A stretch of DNA of 64,000 nucleotides, from NCBI GenBank assembly GCA_032433595.1, contig JASWJB010000072.1, positions 62,001 to 126,000 on the forward strand. The letters run 5' to 3'. The position numbers and the translations under genes were made by a program. Below the pieces are notes generated by a model. It was not told the origin of the DNA. It made no database searches and saw only the letters and a program-made list of their open reading frames with translations. Shown in pieces: positions 23,834-35,540 of this stretch. How positions within the stretch are numbered: the stretch's first letter is position 1; each line of letters starts with the position of its first letter. Source of the stretch: Conoideocrella luteorostrata. Its lineage: Eukaryota > Ascomycota > Sordariomycetes > Hypocreales > Clavicipitaceae.

Positions 23834-26800
23834 TTCCGGCGTGCGTAGAGGCTGGCGCTGGACGAGGAGAGAGGGAAGTGATGGTGGTGAGGACTAAAAT
23901 TATCTACGGAGCACGGAGTGAGTACTTGGAGAGGTTGTGCCAACTGCCGGCAGTCGGCAGATACGCTGCATTCGGAGGTTTTCCGTTGGAATGAAATTAC
24001 GACTTAAAAAAAAAAAAAAGGAGATACTTGCGTAAGTAGTTAGCTGCTGTCAGCCAGCCACGGCGGCAGGGATGCAAGGATGGCCCACCGACTAGCTATG
24101 AGGGAGCCGAGCGAGTTGCGCGACGCCGTGTGGGTGTAAGTGCCCAAACTTACCAAGGTGTCGACACATTAATCGAGACATCCAGGCCAGAGACAGAGTG
24201 CGTCGGGGAGGGCATCGATGTCTCGATTAATCTGCCAGGCGCGTGGTGCCCGATTGACACTTGATGCCTTGCTGTGGTTTATTTGTCGCGTTATCAAAAT
24301 CGCATGACGTGTTTGTGTGACGGAAATTGACTAATTCTCCACAGCAGGCGTCGCTTCAAATGACGGAATAGGTCATGTACGGAGCACGCCGTACTCAGAA
24401 TTTCTTTTATTTATGCCCTGTAACTCAACACCACACGATTTGTGCACCCATGCCTCGTCTCGCAACCACCCGGCAGCTGGCTTACCACCTCGATGGCTCT
24501 ATCCAAGCCCAACTCCACCCTCGTCAAGTTGTCAGTCCCGCGCTGCCACGTCAGTCGCCAGGTTGTCCACGCCCAAAGCCACCTTCGCTTCTAGTTCACT
24601 AGTCAGCAGCATCCGTGGCCTGAACGCTATCGCAGCACAGCCCGGGGCGGTGACACGCACGCCAGCCAACTCCGTACATACATAGAATTTAGCTTTTAGG
24701 CTGCTTGTTAAGGACTCGAGCTTCAGCTCGCGTCTTTGTACCCATGCGACGCGGGCGCGAGGCCAACGCCAGGAATCCCGTGCGGGAGGACTAGGAGGAA
24801 GGAAGGCCCCAGGAAGGCTCCTGCTAGCGTGCATAGAAAAGTGCAGTCGGCATAGGGGAATCCTTCACCTCCTTTTCTCTCCTTTGAGCTTGTAGATACC
24901 ACAATTGACACTTGTTTGCAGATGCCCCAAGGCCAGTCCATTACACTGCGACTTATTACTTACTTTTACTAGTATATAACCTAAGGAAATTATAAATAAT
25001 AAGAAAATAAAGCCAATGAATAGTTTATAGTAAGATATTCTTAGAGTGTAGAGGCACAGTGGAAGTAAATGCTCGCGCCTCATACAATGTGTTCAAGAGG
25101 CGAAAGTCCGGCGTGTACTTCCACCATTGCTTATGAGACACCCGCACCATTTCCTATGACACTCATTCCTCCCATGCTTAATCATAGCCACAGAGCTGAG
25201 TGCGAGACCGATTTCTTGAACGTGAGGCGGCACGAACGTGAGAAAGATATCGGAGCTACAGAATTTCACAAAAGTCCTCCGGGGAATTCTCTCACGACCG
25301 TAAGTAACGATTGACTCTCTTGCGAGTACAGCTTCTGGGATGACCCATATGCGTTGAAACCACGGCCGACGAAGGGGGCAAATATCGGGGACAGGTCCGG
25401 AGGCATCTTGTTTGGTATGTCAAGAGTTCTGGATGACGGGGCTGAGAGATGAGTGGGTGAGGCTGCTTCTGTTACGTTAATGAGTTCAGCATTATAGAGC
25501 AATTGGACACAGTGGAAAATAGATAAAATTGATGACATTGATAATTTCTGCTGCATCCTAAATCCACAGGGAATTCCTTCCTTTTGTGCCTCGAATTTGG
25601 GCTCGTCCAATGCGTCGAATTCCTTCGAATTCTCTCACTATCTGACGTGTCTTTGCACAGCTAAAACCCTTCTGTAACCTCCTTCGCAAACCTAGCTATT
25701 TACGGCCGTGAGCTTCCTGACCGAGGCAATTCTCGTCTCAACAGTAACCTGCTGCACAGAGTAATTAGTGTTTGTGAGGGTACTGCTCTTGGGTTTGAAC
25801 TATGTGCTGCCTCGGGAGAGGCTTGCATCTCATATTTGCGCACTCTCATTGACTGCAAGTCTTATATAATCATCTTTTCATCTGCCCATGTACTCATACG
25901 GAGTACATGTAAGAGGGCTGCGCGTCGTCCAAATCTTATCAGCGCCGTTTAGGAGAGGCGACTGTGAAGGGTACGCAGGTCAGTGGAGTTGAGTAGGTCA
26001 GAGAAGGGCTCAGTGATCCAAGGAGCTACAGTGCGTAGCAAAACCGCATGTATACACCACCCGCAGCAAATCATGAGAATTCATCCCGTTCAACCGGTGC
26101 TTCGCGCAGCGTGGGCCCAGATGGCGCATCTCCTGCAGGCGGAGATGGTGTGTTCGACTTGTGCCTGCTGCCGTACTCGTTGAATTACTAGTCCAAGAAG
26201 ACATGCACTTCTCGCAGAAACCAGTTCAGAAGCGGTATCAAGGGAACAGCCCCAGCCGCACAGCTTCCGAAGCTAGGATACTGCCATGCAACAACCCCTA
26301 CCTGGAGAACGACACCAGTACGATATAGTCCCCTCGCAAGAGCTTCCGCAACGCTACTCTGCCTGCGAACAAGTGTACCGGCAGCTGACGCTAAAAAAGG
26401 CCTTTACGCTCTCACCGTCATAATCTGCTGTAAACGGCAAAAGACGAGATTCTACCTTCACCATGCGCCAGCACTTGTTCTGTGGAGATGATTGCGCTAT
26501 GAACCACGACACAGAACCCTGCCTGTCACAACACTAAGATATCGGATGTGCCGAAAATAAGATATCGGGTACGGCCGAGGCCTATCTAGATTTGAGGCTG
26601 GATAATTGACTAGAATAACGATAGCTTCGGTCACACAGATGATGCCCTCAATCAAATAACTGGAATCTAGGCATAAACAACAGCTTCATTCCTCAGTCAG
26701 AATAGATAGAATGCAAGGACAATTCCACTGCTTTAGAGAACCACTTCTATAGCTGCTCACATGTGACGCTGCTGATAGCATAACACGTCACAACTCGGCA

Positions 26801-27109
26801 TTGCTAACGTGACCGTTCATTAAACTATAGCCGCGCCTAGGTAAGCATACTAAGTCTTCGAAGTCTAAAGCATACAGTACTGTATACTATTACATTTACA
26901 TTTTGGCCTGACTGTCATGTTAAATTAGTCTCTCCCGCGATCTCAACAGTACACTCAGGCAATGTATGCGCGTGGTAGTTCTTAGAAAGATGTGATTGCC
27001 CTTCTGCTTCTGGTAGCTTAGCTCTTCCAATCAACATACATGAATTTTAACCTCTCAACTGCTTCCAATAAAGATAAGACGACTTTTAGAGGGGGCCCTA
27101 GTAACTAAC
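23834..27109. other. gene-poor intergenic region
   Basis: About 3.3 kb hold a poly-A run at about 24007-24020 and the second copy of the 55-bp repeat with a 15-bp inverted repeat (24154-24231). ACTCCGTA-type motifs occur at about 23905, 24378 and 25897, and AT-rich patches at about 24950-25050 and 26800-26940. The short frames (for example 25266-25610 minus) show no recognisable features. Confidence 0.5.
24154..24231 (-). repeat. 55-bp dispersed repeat copy 2, with a perfect 15-bp inverted repeat
   Basis: Bases 24154-24208 match 6433-6487 in reverse complement. In addition ATTAATCGAGACATC (24168-24182) is repeated inverted and perfectly at 24217-24231 with 34 nt between. The inverted repeat is absent from copy 1, where only one arm is present, so copy 2 may be closer to the full element. 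Confidence 0.6.
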
Positions 27110-27685
27110 CTATTCCGCATCTAGCTTCTTATAAGCATTAGAATCCCAGAACATCCAGCCCGGGTATTGCGGGAGCGCCTCAAACTCGCAATTAAGGTGG
27201 CCCCTACAAAGCATTACGGCCTCCTTCTGGGCCTGCTCGGCATCACATTGCAACCCCGCCTTGTTCCCTTCCCAGGTAATGCTTTGGACCTTTGCACTCC
27301 CGCTATTATCGTTGCTTGGTTTGGGAATAATGTGAAGAATGTAACACTCCTCCTGCAACCAGCTTCGAATAATGTGAATAGATAAACCACCTTTTTCATC
27401 AGGATCCTCAACTAGCATATCCCACTTATCATCCATACTTCGAGATTGAAGCCCAGCTTTAAGCTTTTCCACGTCTGCGTCGCTAATAGGCACACCCCAG
27501 GATGCTGTGAGAGGCTCCTTCATAGGGTCTTTTGAGCCGCGCTTATACGTTCTTGAATACCACCTCTCGACGTCTGAGTCGGTCATCTCCTCGCCAACCC
27601 AATCGGATCCGCTGTCCGTCGTCGGAGACTCGGCTAGGGGCTCGATTGCACGCTCCTCCATATCTGCATTACTGTGCGGCGCCAT
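27110..27685 (-). CDS. hypothetical protein, 191 aa
   Basis: A single-exon frame starts with ATG at 27685 and stops at 27110. The first 60 residues are acidic and disordered-looking (TDSGSDWVGEEMTDSDVERW). The rest looks folded, with WKM/W-rich aromatic positions and ends near PQYPGWMFWD. Several aromatic and acidic positions alternate (for example SIHIIRSWLQEECYILHII), suggesting a beta-rich domain. No signal peptide, membrane segment or known motif is present. It stands alone in gene-poor sequence. I do not recognise the family. Confidence 0.6.
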   Translation of the reverse strand: MAPHSNADMEERAIEPLAESPTTDSGSDWVGEEMTDSDVERWYSRTYKRGSKDPMKEPLTASWGVPISDADVEKLKAGLQSRSMDDKWDMLVEDPDEKGGLSIHIIRSWLQEECYILHIIPKPSNDNSGSAKVQSITWEGNKAGLQCDAEQAQKEAVMLCRGHLNCEFEALPQYPGWMFWDSNAYKKLDAE

Positions 27686-29151
27686 ACTGAAATTTGCGTC
27701 TCAGAATATGTTAGGCTATAATAAGTCCAAACACAAAGGATTGTGATGGGGGCTCGTATATACCTGTTTTAGGACGGTTACGGCAGTTGATGGTAAATGT
27801 GTTGATTGACTCGGGATGAAGCTCTTTGGTTATGCAAAAGATGAAGAGATCTAAATAAATAGAGGTTGTGCGGCATGACAATGACAATTGATGACAATGA
27901 TGACATCAGCTCCGCAGCTCTACTTGCGGGGCTGGTGTTAAGAGCACACTCCTCAGCACGGTGCAGCTAGTATACCGTATTTACTATACCGTGCTTCCTC
28001 TCGTGACTCCCAGGGTCGGAGCCACAATTGCTTACTCTGCAAAGACTCAGTCTAGTCCTGTTAATATATAGGGGAGACAAAATGGGCCCGCACCGCACAT
28101 TACGGCCTCGCCAACCATGTGCGAAAGGTGATAGATAGCCTCGTTGCCTCGCCCATTTAATGCACGCCAACATCCCCTCTTACCAACCAGCCCCCCAGAA
28201 CTACCGCCTCAGTGAGTTTGAAAAAGCATGTGATCCCACTCAAACCGAGCATCACTGATATTGTAGCTAGAAACAATGGATGTTCTCTGGGTGATGAGGC
28301 TGGCGACTGTGGTGACACCGCCAGGTGAGAAAGATTCGTCTGAAGCGCTCGGTATAGACGTGCCATATGTGTGACCTCTGGGCTTCGCTAGGATGTCGCC
28401 TGCGCTATGGATTACGGGTGAACAATTTATCCGAGCACAGGGCAACCAACAAAGGAAGCGAAGGCACGTACTCCGTAGACAACTGGAATAAGATAGAAGG
28501 CAGTGCTAGCCAGGGCAAAAGATGACAAGGAGTCTTACCTGCATAGATACACTAATCAAACGCGGTATCTTCGGGAAACAAGGGCCTGCTCAGCCCCAAA
28601 CATGTCACCTCCTTATCAGCAGCAGCAAGTTGTCACTATTACTCTCTTTTTTGCGTCAACTTAAGATGGCGTTGGCATCGGCATCATCCTTCACCCCTAA
28701 GATTAATCACGCAAAATATCCCAGCCAAGACAAGAGCACGCTTATTCCGGCTGGTTCCTAAAAAGGGTTTAATTTACACAGTATATCGTAGCTAAGACAA
28801 GGAGTATGCTTAATCCACATAATCCTTCCATCAGAATATTACTAAATATTACATTACAATCTCTCAGAGCCTTGGGAGCAGTCGGACCCTGTGAACTCTT
28901 TAACGTTTAACTAAGTTACCAAAGTATGTAAGAAGCTGTTATTTCTGCTCTCTGTAACTTGAAAATTTGCAAACTGCTGACCAAGCTATCTATCCGATCT
29001 CGACACCTCTCTCAACTCCCCAAGCCTCTTTATCTGTCCAAGCATTATCGCTCCAAGTATCTCCGTCTCTCCAATCCTTTTCGTATTTCCAACTCTCCCA
29101 ATTCTTCAACCTTTATAACAAGCAAAACAAGCAAAGAAAAATCAACTCAAA
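27686..29151. other. intergenic, ends in a CT-rich leader
   Basis: No gene is supported. The last 170 bp before 29152 are strongly C/T-rich (repeated CTCTC and CCAA words), which is typical of the core promoter and leader of fungal genes. One ACTCCGTA motif lies near 28468. Confidence 0.45.
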
Positions 29152-29682
29152 ATGTTCGGTCGCGCGAGCTTCGTTTACTTTCTTTCTTTCTTGGCGCTAC
29201 TGGGCCCGGCTTTGACTGCCCATCTCTATCGCCTTGATTTTCGCTCCCCTGACGAGATCTATCGTGCTGGAGGCATGTTAAGCTGGAACCCTAGTGGGAA
29301 AGGCTCGGTCATTGACCACGTTAACAAAAAGTTGGGAGATAAGGATCCATGGGTATCAACTACGAACGATAAGAAAGTCATTCAAAGGGGTGCTACATCC
29401 CCCAGCAGTGTTAACATTTACTATATTGACCCATCGAGCCTTGACATTGTCGACACCGTTAAAGAATTCAGGAAGGCAAAGGTAGACCACCCTCATCCTG
29501 GGGAAAAGGAATTTGCGGTAAAAGGCTACATCCCTTGGAAGAACATTGTCAAATGGGAAACATACGTGAGAGGAACGAAGACCGCCACCACGACCAGGGA
29601 AGAATATGAGAAGAGTCAAAAAGGGGGTTCGTCGCCCAAAAAGAGTGCTAAGCGCTATTCGATCCGTTCATTTGTGGCTTGA
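29152..29682 (+). CDS. secreted heat-labile-enterotoxin-A-like ADP-ribosyltransferase
   Basis: A single exon of 176 aa begins with a signal peptide (about residues 1-22, hydrophobic FVYFLSFLALLG). The mature protein matches the enterotoxin A-chain fold in motif order. It has an Arg in YRLDFR (Arg27 or Arg31 region) for NAD binding, followed by the SPDEI helix; a WVSTT motif (residues 67-71); and a GEKEFAV segment whose Glu118 and Glu120 fit the catalytic E-x-E. The R-S-E arrangement is that of Arg-specific mono-ADP-ribosyltransferases acting on host proteins. Such genes are known in expanded sets in insect-pathogenic and nematode-parasitic fungi. The protein is short, and I see no separate binding subunit gene beside it. 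The C-terminus is basic and Ser-rich. Host target is unknown. Confidence 0.8.
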   Translation: MFGRASFVYFLSFLALLGPALTAHLYRLDFRSPDEIYRAGGMLSWNPSGKGSVIDHVNKKLGDKDPWVSTTNDKKVIQRGATSPSSVNIYYIDPSSLDIVDTVKEFRKAKVDHPHPGEKEFAVKGYIPWKNIVKWETYVRGTKTATTTREEYEKSQKGGSSPKKSAKRYSIRSFVA

Positions 29683-30084
29683 AATCAGCTATCCCTATGA
29701 ACTATATGGGCTTCACCATCAACGGGTGTAAACTCATCCTGGGCTGCTTACGGGTCTTTGAAGAATGTTGTTATAGTGTGTAGGATCATGTCGTGGAGTG
29801 TGTGGGCGGAAAGTAGCGGAAGCACAGGGCTTCGGCTGATGAGGGTATCGATACCGGAAGGCGAAGCAAAACAATGTGCAAAACAATTCAATTCACCTGG
29901 CCTGTCTAGAAAAGGAAGAGAAGATGAAGAAGAAGAGGATCTATGCCCGCGCCGTATATAAAACTCGCGCCAGGGTGACCACGTGACGTGCCCACGCGCC
30001 TGCCCCCGTGCCTTGACGGGATATTCCAACAGTCACACAGAAAATGGCGTAGCCAGAGGCCACTTTCATGTGTAATTATGACCC
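29683..30084. other. intergenic with LTR-like remnant
   Basis: This 400-bp gap is mostly occupied by an LTR-like sequence (29837-30031) and the start of a leader-like repeat that reaches the stop codon of the hydrolase gene. Confidence 0.5.
29837..30031. repeat. LTR-like repeat, copy A
   Basis: The 195-bp segment begins TG and ends TTCCAACA. It shares, in the same order and spacing, GGTATCGATACC, a GCCGTATATAAA TATA box, GTGACCACGTGA and TTGACGG...TTCCAACA with 37832-38019. TG...CA ends with a TATA box inside are typical of fungal Copia-type LTRs. No reverse transcriptase or integrase frame is near, so this would be a solo or decayed LTR. Confidence 0.5.
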
Positions 30085-30094
30085 TTAAATAGGC
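30032..30094. repeat. dispersed repeat next to LTR-like copy A
   Basis: The bases following the LTR-like sequence (GTCACACAGAAAATGGCGTAGCCAGAGGCC and on to TTAAATAGG) match 43633-43697 at roughly three positions in four. This could be the leader just inside an LTR. It overlaps the last codons of the hydrolase gene. Confidence 0.45.
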
Positions 30095-31419
30095 TCATAT
30101 TTTCCTGTGACATCATAGACCCAGCGACGGCACAAGTCGAGCCATTCTCCAACGTGGGACATGGCACAGTGATCATCGCCGTCGTAAAGTTTTATCTGAG
30201 AGTTGGACACTGCATTCGCCAAGTCAATGGTGTCCTGCGTCGAAATAAGCGTGTCTTTTCCGCCATTTATAGCCAGAATTGGACAGGATATGCTCTGTAT
30301 CTGAGGAAGCGACGGAGCTATAGAGCTGAGACGCCACGCCAGCGATAGAAGATTTCTCGTACCCACAGAACTAGCAATAGCATCAACGATTATCTGCGGT
30401 AGGCCAAATGCACCCCAAGGTGTAAGAGAGCGGCCAAGAGGAGCGCCATTAGCAACAATCGCTTTCAGCCGCGAGTCTACTATAGCCATGCGGACGGCCC
30501 AGGTGGCTCCGAAACTGATTCCAACCATGCCGATTTGGGAGCTGTCAATAGCCTTGTGAGATGATATGTGTGAGATGACATCTGCGTAAATTCTCTCAGA
30601 ATCGGCTGCCTTCATTGGCTTTTTGTACATATAAGTGCCCGGCATTTCCATGAAAAACATTGCTAAATCGTCTGCGCGCTGGTAGCGGAGAAAAGACGCC
30701 ATGATTTCCACGTTCGTTCCTTCGAGCCCGTTGGTTATCAATGCTGCGGGCAGAGTCTGGTGGCTTTCTGGTGTCCGAGGTATCAATCCATAGAGAACCA
30801 GCTCTTCCCCTGATGACCGCACGATAGACCGTTCGACTTTTAGGTTGAGAACAGGAGCAATGGCATCCAGCAAAAGGTCAAAAAGCCTCCGAGACCAATG
30901 ATATGCCTTGGTTCTTTTCGGAGAGTGTCCTGGCCAGGCAGCAATGAAGCAATAAGCGACTGCTTTGAGAAGAGCGTCTGCAGCAATCAGAGGCCCTCGG
31001 TTCTCGGGTATTGTAGATTGGCAGAGCTCATCTAGGTCGATCGGCTTGCCTAAATGGGTTTGTGTTATCAGTGCAGCACCACGCCTCAGGAATACATGAA
31101 TCTTGGCGGGGGAAATAGAAGTCGATTGGTCTTCCAGCCAATTTCGGATCGGTGACCAGATTCCAGCCTGTTCTAATTGACTCTCAAAGCATTCAATATG
31201 CTCCAATGCTATAGCAGACCAATAATTGGCCCAGTACACATCATCAAAAGATGCACAATTGTCCATCTGGCTGACCAGCAATTCTTCGTCTATGCCACCA
31301 ACGAGACTAAATCGCTTGGCGGACAGGGCAGGAAGATAATTTCGTACACCGAAAACCCTCGCAGCAACATTTGTTGTCCGCGTCAAGGCAAGAAATGTAG
31401 TCCATAGTTCGAAAAGCAT
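30085..31419 (-). CDS. alpha/beta hydrolase, FrsA-like
   Basis: A single frame of 444 aa runs from the first ATG at 31419; the open frame extends 19 codons further up without an ATG, so a 5' exon is possible. An N-terminal all-helical cap of about 190 residues precedes the hydrolase core. The core carries the nucleophile elbow GISFGA (Ser302), a likely acid Asp389 in GGKDTL and a likely base His417 in DDHCAM. This layout is that of FrsA/DUF1100-type hydrolases and the fungal cluster-associated esterases related to 2,6-dihydropseudooxynicotine hydrolase. Substrate is unknown. No biosynthetic genes adjoin it. Its last codons overlap a dispersed repeat, so the C-terminus may have been changed by an insertion. 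Confidence 0.8.
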   Translation of the reverse strand: MLFELWTTFLALTRTTNVAARVFGVRNYLPALSAKRFSLVGGIDEELLVSQMDNCASFDDVYWANYWSAIALEHIECFESQLEQAGIWSPIRNWLEDQSTSISPAKIHVFLRRGAALITQTHLGKPIDLDELCQSTIPENRGPLIAADALLKAVAYCFIAAWPGHSPKRTKAYHWSRRLFDLLLDAIAPVLNLKVERSIVRSSGEELVLYGLIPRTPESHQTLPAALITNGLEGTNVEIMASFLRYQRADDLAMFFMEMPGTYMYKKPMKAADSERIYADVISHISSHKAIDSSQIGMVGISFGATWAVRMAIVDSRLKAIVANGAPLGRSLTPWGAFGLPQIIVDAIASSVGTRNLLSLAWRLSSIAPSLPQIQSISCPILAINGGKDTLISTQDTIDLANAVSNSQIKLYDGDDHCAMSHVGEWLDLCRRWVYDVTGKYEPI

Positions 31420-34400
31420 AATGTCAGAGACGTCTTGTGGGAGTCTGGCAGAAATTTGGGGCTTTTGTTCATTCAAAGTAGGCAGTGCGAATTAAATGAA
31501 GATTTTTATGTAAATCTATCGTTTGATCGCCGGCGCGCCACCCAGCACTAAATAGGTCGCTGACCAGATTGCCACCCATTTAAAACGATGGCTAATTGGT
31601 CGATATGATCGTTCTATGAACTCTAAATTTTAACCTCGGAGACACATGTTAAGTCAGACGCGGGGTACGGTGAGCCAGTTACTAACATTTCTTCCCACAA
31701 CGCCCAGCAATCCGATAAGTATACGAGCTTCATTGGACGCCTAGAAAACTATGAGTACCGTATAATTACTTACATTGTGATTGCGTATATTTCACGCACC
31801 GTGAGGCGGGAAGAGGCCTGCTTGTTGACCTAGTGCGCTAAAATATGGGGTAGTGCCCAGGTTTGCTGTTGCACAAAATATCAACGTAGCTAGACGCCTT
31901 GCCAGAGGTTACCGAAGTGCGTTATCATCCCTTAACCCGTGCAACATTTGCGCAGATCCCTCTTTCGTGTGACGGCTGTGATTGATTCCCGAAGGATAAA
32001 CCAAGTCATAACTTACGTTGGCAGATACTACAGGACGTCGTATTCTGAGCAATGGGTGGTGTCACGTCTGTTGATGAGTTACATGTAGTGCTGGGCTTTA
32101 AGTAAATGATTGTGTCGAATGATTGTGTCGAAGACTGACGAGCTATTCTATCTAAAAGAGTGAAATTGCTGGCCACTAATTACTTCGTACTCCGTATGGA
32201 GTATATAGTGGGGTAATCACGTCGCTAGCGCGGTGATCACAACGGGGAAGCCAGACACAGAACATCTCAGCGTACAACCACCTGCCACAAAATCCGCCTT
32301 GCGTATAGGCAATTTATTCTATGGGTTTTCCAATTGAATCGCTGCCAGTGGTCTGGCGTGTACTTTTCTGAAAAGAAAAATGGCAGAGATGCAACGAAGT
32401 ATCAATTTAAGTAATGCATCTTAAAGGCCTAAGTACCACGGTGAAAAAGACAGCTAAGGCTAGACGAAACGGTTTGTAAGAGCAACGTGGTGACGGATGA
32501 GAGTGTATATTGGGTGCTCTCTCGAAATATAAGAAGCCTCTTTTTATCTAAGATGATGAACAAGCCATTCAACCACCTGCAAATTTAGTTGACTAAAATT
32601 GTGGCAACGCTGTTTAATGGTATTGCTTATAGCATATATTTTGCTACTTCCCGTCAAAAATACATCATTCTGCAAATCCTTTCGATAATTAACATAGTAT
32701 AGAATATTAAGCTCCGTATTCTATAAAGTCACTAGCAAGTTCTTAGCTCATTGAATGGCATTTCACAGCAATGCGCTATGCTCAACATAAGCGAGAGAAT
32801 GATACTTATGTTCGATGAGTACAATGTATGACAATTCGAACGATCATATCGCACCGTCCTTGTTCTATTATTCGAGTCTAGTAGTGAACTATAACCACAT
32901 TCTTTTAAAATGAACAGAAATGAAAGTGAGTGCCTGTGGTCTGTTTGGTACACTGCAAGACTACCCTGGGTGATCTGATGTAAAGAAGTGTAGTATCAGC
33001 AGATACAAAGAAGAAAATGAACTACATCAGAGCATAAAAGTATTATAATATTGCTACTGGAAGAAGTGAGGAGTTCTGTTCGGCCATGTCAAGGGGCGGC
33101 ACATGAATGATACAGGTCATTCCGGGCCAAGTTACCATTATTCAGTTTCTGCAGCTCAACGGCACACGATATCTTCTAGTAATTGGGCCAAATAATTACT
33201 CTTCAGATCTACTCTGCCATGTTTCACACTTAGAAAGCCACCCGACAATACATGTAGACCAAATGGCCTTGTCAACACTATTGCAAAAGGGTGACGAGAC
33301 TTTCCAGAATGACAACAACCTCCAGATGGCAAGTATCTTTTGTATGTCCAGTTCATATAATGGTATCTAAGGTTATTAAATCTAATAGCTGGAAAGCATT
33401 GGAACTCTAGGCTTCTTCAGGGGGCTGATGTTTTCTAACCATTTTGTCAGACTTCATACAAGTGACTTTAGCGATCGTCTTGAAAGTCTTTCCTGCTAAA
33501 TCTCACCTTTACTGAATAGAGAAACGATCCTGCCATTGGACCGAAATCGCGATCCTAATGGCGTTATTACCAATACGCAGATCGGGTGGCATAACGAACA
33601 AGGCACCATTTACGAAGCGAGTTACTTATCGTACAACGGGATCGTCTTGGAGTGTTATATCTGTTATCTTGAATTTGACACTTTGTATGGTTTAAACATG
33701 CACCTCAATTCTCCCGGAGATAGACAGAAGATTTATCATTGTCCAAATAAGCGGGGGTGTAACAAATAATTTGTTTCATTGGCTGGACTGTTTAACCATC
33801 TGGAGAGTGAGATATGTTCGTTTGTAAGGTTTGAGTAGATGCAAGAGCATGCGAATAATGTCCTTAGTAGACGCAACTTCGTTTCTTTTTGACGCCAAAC
33901 CTGGCGTTCTTCGCAAGATGGTTGAGTCTAGAAGCTCACCGTATTAGCTAGTCACTGTAGGGAGCTTGCATAGTACAAGGTGATCTTACTGGGCGATGAA
34001 TAGTTGCTGTGGAACATGTCTTCATGTGTGTCAAATAAAGCTGAAAGGGTGATTGATATATAGCCACGATAAGAGGCGAAGCTGTCTTGGAGATCACGGC
34101 TCTTTGGGCAGTGTCACCATATACGATTGGGTGAGTCAAACTTTGCATATCGTGATCCAATCCAGGTCACGATGAGGCAGAGACCACCGCATTCATTGAT
34201 TTGCTTTCCGCAAATGTCACTGTCCACGAAGCCGCTGGGATAGCCCCGTTCGGTGCCGCCAAAATCGTTTATGTTTGGATTCCTCGTCAAGCGAACGAGC
34301 AATTGCGGACAAGGTCACGTGGCCACCCTAGCGCGAATAAGCGTTTATTGAGCAGGAGAAGACAGGCTACTACGGAACTTGAAGGGCATTTCCATTCACA

Positions 34401-35540
34401 CCGGAAGGTCATCATCAAGATGATGTTCATACTGAGCACAGAGCTTGCGGTTTCGTGATTTGGCCGACGGATTATTTGCCACGGATTACTCGCCCTTCAA
34501 AGTTTCCTTCCCGCCCCCTTTATAGGCGCTACGTTTCAGCAAGACAGATCTAGTACGATGGCTAACCTAGAGGCAGCTTAAAGACTAATTAATCATATGG
34601 CAGAGCGATGGGTCTCCTGTTGTGGTACTAGAAGGACTTATACACATGATGGCAGGACTACAAACAAATAGGACGGTACTGTGTCTTGTTCCGGGGAGAA
34701 AAGGAGTGATTGAACTAAGGAAGAGATGATAGTTTGTCGACCCAAAGCACACACCCCCAACACTCACGTATACTGGGGCCTGACACACTCCCAGTAACGC
34801 TCCGTACACTTCAGCGAAGGCTTCTCGCAAAGGTCTCCCGTAATTCGTAGTGGCTTTTCTCTTGCCGAGATCAAATGGTCTTACGGGTTGCTTGCCTCTT
34901 GTGGAGCAACTGCGCACTTCAATTGAACAAAATAATGAATGAACGTGTGAGGCACAAAGGCCAAGTAAACTTCGGGGGAAAACTTCTGTCAATTCTTGAT
35001 TGTCTGCTGCCTTGCCTCGGGAAGGGCACAAGCGCACTACTTATAGCTATACTATTTGATCTGACCAAATTGGCCAAGTCCACAACTCACGTGAATGCGA
35101 CCTTGTCACCCTAGAGGATAATTTCCGCCCACATAATAGCTTACCTCGATTGGGATGCTGCAGAAGATGGACGCGTTGAGGTGAAGGTTAAGAGGTGGAT
35201 GGATGACGACCCAGAAGAAGCCAGGAGACGTGACACAAGACAAGTCTGGCAACAAGTGCCAGAGGATTTGTAACTAAAGCGAACTGTAGAAAATCAGGTG
35301 AAGTCTCATTGCTAGTAAAAACTAAAAATTTGGTCAAGCACCATGAACAGAGAACTAATAATCTACAGCTATGGGAATACATTCTTTGACTCTCTTCAGG
35401 AAATACATAAGTTCGCAGGCTTTCGCCTGGAAATGAACCTGAGATCTAGAAAACCTTTACGCACTTCGATGCTGAGAAAACCCTTGCAACACAACTGAAT
35501 AAAAAATTTGCTGACTTACGTCAGAATAAACCGCCATACA
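31420..35540. other. gene-poor region with one pseudogene
   Basis: Four kilobases, AT-rich from about 32500 to 33900, contain only the decayed zinc-finger gene at 33518-33838. An ACTCCGTATGGAGT palindrome occurs at about 32188. Frames near 34201-34458 and 34585-35037 have no recognisable features. Confidence 0.5.
33518..33838 (+). pseudogene. C2H2 zinc-finger protein fragment with internal stop
   Basis: The frame reads RNRDPNGVIT, then a zinc-finger block CYICYLEFDTLYGLNMHLNS, KIYHCPNKRGCNK, a TAA at 33767-33769, and continues in the same frame as FVSLAGLFNHLESEICSF to a TAG at 33836-33838. The order of motifs is that of a widespread fungal C2H2 family whose C-terminus reads CPN-RGC-KEF followed by LFNHLESE-C. 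The second zinc-binding His of the HLNSPxH motif is replaced by Asp. Together with the stop and the missing 5' half this indicates a dead gene. Confidence 0.65.

Noticed and set aside
25266..25610. Minus-strand frame of 114 codons
   Set aside because: No recognisable domain, codon pattern or neighbouring exon supports it.
34201..34458. Plus-strand frame beginning LSANVTVHEAAG
   Set aside because: The sequence looks partly protein-like but ends in low-complexity Arg/His-rich residues, and no family was recognised.
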